A DNA stretch of 64,000 nt from contig JAXLWB010000031.1 of the NCBI GenBank assembly GCA_046328715.1, positions 50,221 through 114,220 of the forward strand, written 5' to 3'. Positions 33,929-41,083 of this stretch are shown here, piece by piece (position 1 is the stretch's first letter; every line of letters starts with the position of its first letter). Both the position numbers and the translations under genes were made by a program. This DNA comes from JAXLWB01 sp046328715 (GTDB lineage: Bacteria; Chloroflexota; Anaerolineae; Caldilineales; Caldilineaceae). A model generated the notes under the pieces. That model saw nothing but the letters and a program-made list of their open reading frames with translations. It had not been told where the DNA came from and did no database searches.

Positions 33929-34954
33929 ATGAAAATCGCAATCATCGGCGACCTTTTTGTTCGCACCAGTTTTTATGAAGAGTACGTTCGCCAACATGTC
34001 GGTCCGCTCGTCGACTCACTCGACATCGTCACAGCCGAAAATGATTGGCCCGGCACTCCGTTACAACACAATGCCGAAGTCAAGGAATTTGTCGGCACCC
34101 CCCAGTCGGTGATCGAGCTTGCCCATGACGCCGAGGCACTGTTGGTACACACTGCCCCCGTCACCCAAGCTGTGATCGACGGTTGCCCCAAGTTACGTCT
34201 GATCGGCTGCTGTCGAGGCGGACCGGTCAACATCAACGTGGCCGCTGCCACGCAACGGGGCATCAAAGTGGTCAACGCTCCCGCCCGCAATGCTCAGGCC
34301 GTGATGGAATTCACCGTTGGCCTGATCCTGACCGAGTATCGTGGCATTGCCCGTGCCCACAAAGCGCTTTCCAGCGGCATCTGGCAGGGTGAACTCTACC
34401 GCTACGACCGGGCTGGACGCGAGCTGCGTGGTCAAACCATCGGATTGATCGGCTTCGGTGCGATTGCGCAGGGACTTGTGCCCTACCTCAAACCCTTTGG
34501 CATGATCATCCAGGCCTTTGATCCCTACACACCGCAGACTCGTTTCGACGAACTTGGCGTGACCAAGGTCGAGCTGCCCGAACTGCTGCGCAGCTCCGAC
34601 ATCATCAGCATCCACGCCCGTGTCACCAAAGAGACCACCGGCATGATGGGTCGTGACCAGTTCGCCCTGATGAAGCCGGGTTCGTACTTTATCAACACCG
34701 CCCGCGGCCCGTTGGTAGACTACGACGCGCTCTACGACGCCCTCGCCAGTGGTCATCTCGGCGGTGCCGGACTCGACACCTTTTCAATCGAACCGCCGCC
34801 CGCCGATTGGCCCTTGCTCAGTCTGCCCAACGTCACCCTCACCCCGCACATCGCCGGCTGTTCGCGTGAATCCGCCGAGCGAGGTGCCGAAAGCATAGCA
34901 ATCGACCTGGCCAACTTCCTGGCGGGGCGAACGATTAAGTATGCAGCGAACTAA
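33929..34954 (+). CDS. D-2-hydroxyacid dehydrogenase (PGDH-like)
   Basis: A 341-residue NAD-dependent dehydrogenase. The Rossmann loop IGLIGFGAIAQGLVPYL (about 171-187), VNTARGPLVD-type segment (INTARGPLVDYDALYDAL), catalytic Arg in SIHARVT, Glu near 286 and His in LTPHIAGCS are present. Typical substrates are 2-hydroxy acids such as 3-phosphoglycerate or erythronate-type acids. Adjacent to an FGGY kinase, an aldonic or tetronic acid route is plausible but unproven. Confidence 0.92.
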   Translation: MKIAIIGDLFVRTSFYEEYVRQHVGPLVDSLDIVTAENDWPGTPLQHNAEVKEFVGTPQSVIELAHDAEALLVHTAPVTQAVIDGCPKLRLIGCCRGGPVNINVAAATQRGIKVVNAPARNAQAVMEFTVGLILTEYRGIARAHKALSSGIWQGELYRYDRAGRELRGQTIGLIGFGAIAQGLVPYLKPFGMIIQAFDPYTPQTRFDELGVTKVELPELLRSSDIISIHARVTKETTGMMGRDQFALMKPGSYFINTARGPLVDYDALYDALASGHLGGAGLDTFSIEPPPADWPLLSLPNVTLTPHIAGCSRESAERGAESIAIDLANFLAGRTIKYAAN

Positions 34955-35018
34955 AATCTCCCAGTCTCCTAATCTCCTAATCGCCCAAGAGATTAAGAGA
35001 TTAGGAGATTAGGAGATT
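34955..35018. repeat. Fold-back element, GAGATTAGGAGATT family
   Basis: Arm 34955-34982 pairs with 34991-35018 at 25 of 28 positions. It lies right upstream of the xylB-like start, which has no SD of its own. Confidence 0.88.
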
Positions 35019-35029
35019 GGTTTCGTCCT

Positions 35030-36592
35030 ATGAAAGATCTTCTCGTCGGTATCGACATCGGCACGACCAGCACCAAGGCCATCGTCTGTGATGCGCAGGG
35101 AACGGTGCTTGCAGAGGCAAGTCAGGAATATCCTACCCACTATCCGCACCCAAACTGGGCCGAACAAGACCCGGAGGATTGGTGGCGAGCTACCTGTTTT
35201 GTGTTGCGTGAGATTTTTGGCAAGCAGGGAGTCGATGCGCAACGGATTGCCGGGATCAGCGTTTCAGCCCAGGCACCGACGGTTGTGGCGGTGGACAGTT
35301 CCGGTCGCCCGCTGACGATGGCACAGTTGTGGCTGGATCGACGGAGCGACGCCGAATGCGCCTGGTTGGCCGAAACGATTGGCGAAGAAGCAATTGCCTC
35401 AATCAACGGTGGCCGCATTGACCCATACTATTTTGCCCCCAAACTCCTTTGGAGCAAACGCCACGACTTCAGTAATTACCAAATTACCAATACCTTTCTG
35501 CTCTGCAACGGCTACATCGTCCACAAACTGACCAATGCCTTCTCGCTCGACCTCTCGCAAGGCCCGCTAAGCCTCTGTTTCGATTCGGTCAATCTGCGCT
35601 GGTCGGAGAAGTTGTTGGAGCAGATGGGTCTGGACGCTGCCAAACTGCCGCCGATCCATCCTTGCAGCGAAATCGTTGGCGAGGTGACATCTGAAGCAGC
35701 CGCCGCCACAGGTCTATTGGCAGGCACACCAGTTGTGGCTGGCGCCTGTGATGGCACTGCCGCCGCGCTCGAAGCAGGCATCGTTGATGTCGGCGACGCC
35801 GTCGAAATGACCGGTCAATCAACCGTCCTGCTGATCAGCAGCGAACGTCCCTATCTCGGCAATCTGCTCATCCCCCTCGTCCACGCCGTGCCCGGACGTT
35901 ACCTTACCATCGGCGCTACAGTGGCAAGCGGCGGGGCGTTGAGGTGGTTTCGCGACACGTTGTGGCACTCTCCCAATACCCCAATACCCCAATTACCTAG
36001 TTCCGAAGAAAACAAGGGCACTGGTAATTCGGTAATTCGTAATCCCTTCGACCAAATGACCGCCCTGGCCGCAACCAGCCCGATTGGGGCAAACCGGTTG
36101 ATCTTTTTGCCCTATCTCTATGGGGAGCGTTCACCGATTTGGGATAGCGATGCACGGGGTGTTTTCTTTGGCCTCTCGTTGGCAACGACACAGGCGGATA
36201 TGATCCGGGCGGTGATGGAGGGAGCAGCCTTTGCACTGCGCCACAATGTTGAGGCGGCGGCGGCAGGTGGGTTTCCGCTTAAGTCATTGGGCTGTGTCGG
36301 CGGTGGGGCCAAGAGCGCTCTCTGGAACCAGATCAAAGCCGACGTGCTCAACCGCCCACTCACCTTGCCCAAGGTCGGTGTCGGCGCGCCACTGGGTGAT
36401 GCGATGATTGCGGCAGCGGGTGTAGGGTTGTATCCAAGTGTGGAGGCAGCGGTTCAGGCGATGGTGAGTCGGGGTGAGACATACTGGCCGAATGCGGAGG
36501 CGGTGGAGAAGTATGAGAAGTTGTATCAGGTGTACGTGGGGTTGTATCCGGCGTTGAGAGAGAGTTTTGGCGGGTTAGCAGTATTCAGTTGA
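35030..36592 (+). CDS. FGGY kinase, xylulokinase-like, with in-frame repeat element
   Basis: A 520-residue sugar kinase. The N-terminal GIDIGTTSTKAIVCDAQG loop and NWAEQDPEDWW, the middle ERSPIWDSDARG and the FGGY signature GGGAKSALWNQI are typical of XylB. Around residues 315-340 the sequence HSPNTPIPQLPSSEENKG breaks the family pattern. It is encoded by an inverted-repeat element (35972-36046) of the same architecture as the intergenic ones. Without this insert, length would be normal, about 495 residues. The insert lies in a loop, so activity may be retained. Confidence 0.9.
   Translation: MKDLLVGIDIGTTSTKAIVCDAQGTVLAEASQEYPTHYPHPNWAEQDPEDWWRATCFVLREIFGKQGVDAQRIAGISVSAQAPTVVAVDSSGRPLTMAQLWLDRRSDAECAWLAETIGEEAIASINGGRIDPYYFAPKLLWSKRHDFSNYQITNTFLLCNGYIVHKLTNAFSLDLSQGPLSLCFDSVNLRWSEKLLEQMGLDAAKLPPIHPCSEIVGEVTSEAAAATGLLAGTPVVAGACDGTAAALEAGIVDVGDAVEMTGQSTVLLISSERPYLGNLLIPLVHAVPGRYLTIGATVASGGALRWFRDTLWHSPNTPIPQLPSSEENKGTGNSVIRNPFDQMTALAATSPIGANRLIFLPYLYGERSPIWDSDARGVFFGLSLATTQADMIRAVMEGAAFALRHNVEAAAAGGFPLKSLGCVGGGAKSALWNQIKADVLNRPLTLPKVGVGAPLGDAMIAAAGVGLYPSVEAAVQAMVSRGETYWPNAEAVEKYEKLYQVYVGLYPALRESFGGLAVFS
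35972..36046. repeat. Fold-back element inside the kinase gene
   Basis: Tandem AATACCCC / AATTACC words on the left (35972-36000) face GGTAATTC / GGTAATTC / GTAATCC on the right (36021-36046). It follows the architecture of the intergenic elements but is in frame in a coding region. Confidence 0.65.
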
Positions 36593-36600
36593 GTAATTCT

Positions 36601-37698
36601 ATGAACGATGTTATCGAAGTAATAAAAAAATTTCATAATTACACTCTTGTTAACCCTCAAGAAATCAATACAAGTGAGTTGTACCATTCCTTATCGTTAA
36701 CTGATAAGAGGCAGCTTGTTCTGTACGCAATAGACAAATTCAAAATGGGACAAACCTCTGATGCCGAAATTCTCCTCACCCATTTGGCTTGCCTAACAGA
36801 GAATGGCTTAACAGAATTTCATGAAGAGTTGGTTGACTCTGGAATTCTCTACCCTGGGGTTATCTATCACAATGCCTCAACCAAAATCAGTCAAAAGCTA
36901 ATTTCGCTGCTGCAATCTGAAAAATTTCCTACAGAAATCAGCAATTTACTATTAGCACTTGCATGGATTGGAGACCAATATGCATTAGATGCCTTTACGT
37001 TTTGGGAAAAAAATCCGCCTCATTGGGCAAACAAACTCAGCATTCCATTGAAAGCTTACACTCATTCGGCTGGCTGGGAGATGACAAGTCAAGGTTCTCG
37101 ACGCCCTCTTACCTTTAAAAAATGTTTTCCGTTAGTAGTACCTACTCCAAACAACTTAAACATAAATTCTGCTGCTAAATTAAACACTTCTCATGCCGAA
37201 ACCTGTAGATGGTGCAAGCATGAATTGGCGACATTGTTTGACATTGATTTAAATAGTCCACAGCTTAGCTTTATAGTTGGGAGCGGAGAGCGATTACGGA
37301 TCGCCACTTGTTATGTATGTTCTTGCTATGGACCTATTTTTACTGAAGTTGATTGGCATGGGAATTCGGTTTGGAGTGAGCAAAACCAATTGCCCGCTTA
37401 TTTACCTAGAAATACAGATCCAATCTCCTTACCCATAGAACCTTTAGTGTTGAGTGAAAATACAAGAAGCGAATATGAGGCCGCCGATCAATTTATGAGA
37501 GTAAGATTTTCTCAACTCGGTGGATTCCCAACTTGGATTCAAGATGCCGAATATCCTGTTTGCGTAAAATGTGACCATACCATGCAGTTTATAGGGCAAC
37601 TCAGCATGGAAGATATAAATGAGTATGATGAAGGCACTTACTATGCATTTATTTGTATAGAATGTGGTATAGCTTGTACGAATTACCAGCAGTCATAG
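36601..37698 (+). CDS. Cys-rich protein with DUF1963-like C-terminus
   Basis: A 365-residue protein. It has a helical N-terminal half (about 1-140) and four C-x-x-C pairs in the C-terminal half (CRWC, CYVC, CVKC, CIEC), which suggests bound zinc. The segment LGGFPTWIQDAEYPVC and QFIGQLSM resembles DUF1963/YwqG proteins, which appear among immunity-type families. The gene is AT-rich and lies 8 bp after the kinase stop, on a different compositional background. A partner toxin is not visible. The family assignment is tentative. Confidence 0.55.
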   Translation: MNDVIEVIKKFHNYTLVNPQEINTSELYHSLSLTDKRQLVLYAIDKFKMGQTSDAEILLTHLACLTENGLTEFHEELVDSGILYPGVIYHNASTKISQKLISLLQSEKFPTEISNLLLALAWIGDQYALDAFTFWEKNPPHWANKLSIPLKAYTHSAGWEMTSQGSRRPLTFKKCFPLVVPTPNNLNINSAAKLNTSHAETCRWCKHELATLFDIDLNSPQLSFIVGSGERLRIATCYVCSCYGPIFTEVDWHGNSVWSEQNQLPAYLPRNTDPISLPIEPLVLSENTRSEYEAADQFMRVRFSQLGGFPTWIQDAEYPVCVKCDHTMQFIGQLSMEDINEYDEGTYYAFICIECGIACTNYQQS

Positions 37699-37814
37699 TA
37701 AGGCGCAGCTTTTGAACAAAGAAATAGTGCACATAATTTTGGACTGTAAAGTAAGTAGTATACGTTAAGCGATTATTAGCTCGTATTTGTCGAACTATTG
37801 AAGTCATTAAAATC

Positions 37815-38696
37815 ATGCCCAAACATCCACTTGCCGAAGTCTTTGGCTATCCACCCGACAATTTTAGTTCCGAAGCTGTGCGTGCCCGTCGGTTACGACT
37901 TTGTCCCTATAACAACCGTGTACCCTCTTGTACAAAGGACAAAGCGAGTGATCCGCTGGGCGTTTGCACAATCCATGATGGCGATAGCTTAGCGATCACT
38001 TGCCCTGTGCGTTTTCGTCAGGATTGGTGGATTGCTGAACATGCGGCAGACTTTTTCTTTCCGTCACACTTGCATTGGACAACATTGACCGAAGTACGTC
38101 TGGAAGATAAATACGGCAAATCGGCAGGGAATATCGACGTTGTGCTTGTGGCATATGACGACCATGCAAGAATAGTAGATTTTGGAGCATTAGAGGTGCA
38201 GGCTGTCTATATTTCGGGTAATATTCGACAACCATTTGAGCGCTACATCAAAGATCCTGAACAGATTGATAATCTTGATTGGTCCAAACATAAACTCTTT
38301 CCACGAGCCGATTATCTTTCCTCCTCACGTAAGCGCCTAGCCCCACAACTGATTTACAAGGGTGGCATCTTAAATTCGTGGCGAAAGAAACAAGCGATTG
38401 CTCTTCACAGCAGTTTTTACGAAACTCTCCCAGATTTACCCAGAGTGCCCTACCAGCAGGCAGATATAGCATGGCTGATCTATGATCTACAGCACGATCA
38501 CGAACGCCAACAGTACAAACTAGCGCTTAAAGAAACCGTATATACTGCTTTTAAACCTGCTCTTGACAAAATTACCTTAGCTGAACCAGGAGAATTACAA
38601 CTGTTTGTCGATCACTTGCAGAGTAAACTCGATGAAAAGCTGGATGAAGGAAATCCACCCGACGCTCCACCACTTAATGAATTACTAACATCCTAA
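37815..38696 (+). CDS. NotI-family restriction endonuclease
   Basis: A 293-residue protein, predicted type II restriction endonuclease; NotI itself is longer, about 380 residues. The Cys motif CPYNNRVPSCTKDK...LGVC (four cysteines) matches the metal-binding fold of NotI. A PD-(D/E)xK-type core is visible as GNIDVVLVAYDDHAR then FGALEVQAVY, with E-x-Q instead of E-x-K. The stop overlaps the methylase start (TAATG). It is the first gene of a restriction-methylase-EEP-DUF3800 operon. The target site cannot be predicted from the sequence. Confidence 0.8.
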   Translation: MPKHPLAEVFGYPPDNFSSEAVRARRLRLCPYNNRVPSCTKDKASDPLGVCTIHDGDSLAITCPVRFRQDWWIAEHAADFFFPSHLHWTTLTEVRLEDKYGKSAGNIDVVLVAYDDHARIVDFGALEVQAVYISGNIRQPFERYIKDPEQIDNLDWSKHKLFPRADYLSSSRKRLAPQLIYKGGILNSWRKKQAIALHSSFYETLPDLPRVPYQQADIAWLIYDLQHDHERQQYKLALKETVYTAFKPALDKITLAEPGELQLFVDHLQSKLDEKLDEGNPPDAPPLNELLTS

Positions 38697-39586
38697 TGCA
38701 AAGAGCAACCCAGTTATCCTTTCTTGAGCCTGTTCAAGAAAAACCATCCATTGTTAACGTGGCCTCCGTCCCTCAGCGTAGCCTCTTCCGCTACCCTGGA
38801 GGCAAGACTTGGCTCGTACCCTATATTCGACGTTGGCTTACCAGCCAACCAGTACCTTTAAACAAGTTCTTTGAACCGTTTGCAGGCGGGGCAATTGTTG
38901 GATTAACTGTTGCCTTTGAGAAACTGGCATCTCATGTGACGTTGGTAGAATTGGATGAGCAAGTAGCAGCCGTTTGGCAAACCATACTCCGTGGCGAAGC
39001 GGAATGGTTAGCCCAGCGTATTATTTCCTTTGAGATGTCACCGGAACGGGTTGATGAGGAATTAGCAAAATCAGCAGAAAGTACTGACGAATTGGCTTTT
39101 CAGACAATTCTTAAAAATCGAGTCAATCGAGGTGGGATTCTTGCTCCAGGTGCAGGGAAAGTGAAACAAGGTGAAAATGGCAAAGGATTGGCTTCACGCT
39201 GGTATCCGAGCACACTGAGACAACGCATTCTTGATATTATTGCTATTCGAGAGCGCATTTCCTTTTTGCAGGCGGATGGTATTTCAGTAATTGAACAGCA
39301 TGTGCAACAGCCCGCTACCGCTTTCTTTATCGATCCGCCTTATACCGCAGGCGGAAAACGGGCGGGCAGTCGGTTGTATCGCTATTCGGAGATAGATCAT
39401 CAAAAGCTATTTCACGTGGTGAGCGAGGTCAAAGGTGATTTTTTAATGACCTACGATGATGCGCCTGAAGTGCGTGCGTTGGCACGGCAATACAATTTCG
39501 ACACGCAACTTGTTCCCATGAAAAGCACCCACCATGCCGAAATGTTTGAATTGCTGATCGGGCGTAACCTGGACTGGGCACGATGA
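38696..39586 (+). CDS. D12-class (Dam-type) DNA adenine methyltransferase
   Basis: A 296-residue N6-adenine methyltransferase. FRYPGGKTWL near residue 29, FEPFAGGAIVGL (SAM-binding motif I) near 61 and the catalytic DPPY in FIDPPYTAGGKR near 205 are in the D12 (alpha) order. It would protect the host site from the NotI-like enzyme upstream. Start and stop overlap both neighbours (TAATG, ATGA), so translation is coupled. An adenine methylase means the target must contain A, unlike the all-GC NotI site. Confidence 0.93.
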   Translation: MQRATQLSFLEPVQEKPSIVNVASVPQRSLFRYPGGKTWLVPYIRRWLTSQPVPLNKFFEPFAGGAIVGLTVAFEKLASHVTLVELDEQVAAVWQTILRGEAEWLAQRIISFEMSPERVDEELAKSAESTDELAFQTILKNRVNRGGILAPGAGKVKQGENGKGLASRWYPSTLRQRILDIIAIRERISFLQADGISVIEQHVQQPATAFFIDPPYTAGGKRAGSRLYRYSEIDHQKLFHVVSEVKGDFLMTYDDAPEVRALARQYNFDTQLVPMKSTHHAEMFELLIGRNLDWAR

Positions 39587-40293
39587 AACTCATCACTTGG
39601 AACTGCCAAGGGGCCTTCCGCCGTAAGGCCCAACTGATCTCGCAAATGGCCCCGGACATAGCCGTGATCCAAGAGTGCGAAAGCCCGGCCAAGTTGCGTT
39701 GGGCGAAGGACGTAACGCAGCCCAACGACTATCTCTGGTACGGGCTCAATCCCTCAAAAGGGATCGGCATCTTTTCTTGGACAGACTGGACCTTTGCGGT
39801 TGATCCTTGCCATGATGCGGAGATTCACCATGGCGTGCCGATTGTGGCGAGGCGGGGTGAGGAGCTACTGCATCTGGTGGCGATTTGGGCATCAGGCCAC
39901 AAACAGAAAGAACTGAGCTACGTCGGCCAAGTTTACCGTGCGGTGGAAACGTATCGAGACTTTATTCGTGAGCGCCCAACCTTTGTCATTGGCGATTGGA
40001 ACAGCAACGCCATCTGGGATCGCGAGCGACGGGTGAGCAATCACAGCAATGTGATCAAGAAACTGGCCGAGGCAGGTCTGGTCAGCCTTTATCACGAACA
40101 CTTTGGCGAGGCGCACGGCAGAGAATCACAGATGACTTTCTGGTGGCATCGTGACCAAAGCAAAGGCTACCATCTCGACTATTGTGTGGCACCGCAGGAG
40201 TGGTTGCCCCGACTCAAATCGCTGCACGTTGGCGACTATGAAACGTGGCGAGGCTGGAGTGATCATAGTCCGGTTATGGTTGATATTGAGTGA
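39583..40293 (+). CDS. Endonuclease/exonuclease/phosphatase (EEP) family protein
   Basis: A 236-residue EEP-fold enzyme. The catalytic set is complete: Asn in TWNCQG (about 6-8), Glu in VIQECES (about 30), Asp-x-Asn in GDWNSN (about 134) and Asp-His in WSDHSP near the C-terminus. EEP proteins cleave phosphodiester or phosphate bonds in nucleic acids or lipids. The gene overlaps the methylase by 4 bases, so it is part of the restriction-modification operon. A third nuclease in such an operon is unusual. Its target is unknown. Confidence 0.88.
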   Translation: MKLITWNCQGAFRRKAQLISQMAPDIAVIQECESPAKLRWAKDVTQPNDYLWYGLNPSKGIGIFSWTDWTFAVDPCHDAEIHHGVPIVARRGEELLHLVAIWASGHKQKELSYVGQVYRAVETYRDFIRERPTFVIGDWNSNAIWDRERRVSNHSNVIKKLAEAGLVSLYHEHFGEAHGRESQMTFWWHRDQSKGYHLDYCVAPQEWLPRLKSLHVGDYETWRGWSDHSPVMVDIE

Positions 40294-40305
40294 AGTCCCG
40301 ATTTT

Positions 40306-40875
40306 ATGAGCAGCCAAAAACTATTTTGTTACGTCGATGAAACAGGACAGGATACAAAGGGCCAATTGTTTATTGTTTCAGTAGTGATTGCACAAGAAGA
40401 TCGCGAGCAACTGATTGAAACTGTAGAGGCTCTTGAGCAGATGACCGGTAAGAAGTCGACGAAATGGCACAAGACTGAGAAGTCAATCAAGGCAAGTTTC
40501 ATTGAACAGCTTTTTCACGATGAACGCTTTAAGGGAACAATATTCTGCTCAAGCTATAAAGATGCGAGTGCTTATCAAGAATTAACAGTGTTAACAATAG
40601 CCACAGCCATCCATGCCGTGAAACCGCGTGAAAAATACAAAGCCTCAATCTTCATCGATGGTCTACAAAAGTCAGAAATCATTGTTGTCGGTGCCAAACT
40701 CAGAAAAATAGGGGTGCATACAGAAAAAGTCAGAGGCGTGCGCGATGAAAGTCATGCATTGATCCGTTTGGCAGATGCCATTGCTGGTTTTATACGAGAA
40801 TGTAACGACGGTTTGGGGTATGCAAGTTCACTTTATGAGCTTGGCATCAAGAATAAGATTCTGATTGAGGTTTAG
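40306..40875 (+). CDS. DUF3800 protein
   Basis: A 189-residue protein. The N-terminal YVDETGQD and the following IVSVVIAQEDRE are the DUF3800 signature (usually DESG), and SIFIDGLQKSEI plus LADAIAGFIREC in the C-terminal half fit the RNase H-like fold proposed for the family. The function is not established. DUF3800 genes are known to occur next to structured RNA motifs; here a small RNA gene lies 25 bp downstream on the other strand. It is 12 bp after the EEP stop, in the same operon. Confidence 0.88.
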   Translation: MSSQKLFCYVDETGQDTKGQLFIVSVVIAQEDREQLIETVEALEQMTGKKSTKWHKTEKSIKASFIEQLFHDERFKGTIFCSSYKDASAYQELTVLTIATAIHAVKPREKYKASIFIDGLQKSEIIVVGAKLRKIGVHTEKVRGVRDESHALIRLADAIAGFIRECNDGLGYASSLYELGIKNKILIEV

Positions 40876-40899
40876 CATGAGAGGTACAATGACAGGGTA

Positions 40900-41007
40900 T
40901 AAAAAAACCCACTTGGCAAATGCCAGAGGTGGGAGCAATCTAGCTTCAAATGTCGCCAAGGCACATTTAAAGCACCCGCCCATACGGGAAGTATTCGATT
41001 GTGATTT
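40900..41007 (-). ncRNA. Candidate DUF3800-associated small RNA
   Basis: A transcript of about 108 nt is predicted on the minus strand. It has a sigma70 promoter just upstream, a central long hairpin (GCTTTAAATGT...ACATTTGAAGC, about 13 pairs with one bulge), a GC-rich 5' hairpin (CCCGTATGGGCGGG) and an intrinsic terminator. No reading frame of note is present. DUF3800 genes are associated with several candidate structured RNAs (DUF3800-I to -XI motifs, Weinberg and colleagues 2017, as I recall); whether this is one of these is not known. Confidence 0.75.
40901..40933 (-). terminator. Intrinsic terminator of the small RNA
   Basis: On the minus strand, CCCACCTCTGGCATTTGCC followed by AAGTGGG forms a hairpin (40908-40933: CCCAC/GTGGG with inner GGCA/TGCC) and is followed directly by seven T. 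Confidence 0.85.
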
Positions 41008-41013
41008 GAATTC

Positions 41014-41041
41014 ATTATAGCACATCTATCAGATTTTTCAA
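41014..41041 (-). promoter_or_regulatory. Sigma70 promoter of the small RNA
   Basis: On the minus strand: TTGAAA (41036-41041), a 16-bp spacer, then consensus TATAAT (41014-41019). Start of transcription near 41007. Confidence 0.8.
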
Positions 41042-41083
41042 GATAAAGATTAGTCCCCAACTTTAACTTATTGAGAGGTTTTT

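Noticed and set aside
40828..41025. Small minus-strand reading frame of 65 codons over the small RNA region
   Set aside because: It begins directly downstream of the RNA promoter but runs through the terminator into the DUF3800 gene, lacks an SD, and has no sensible composition.
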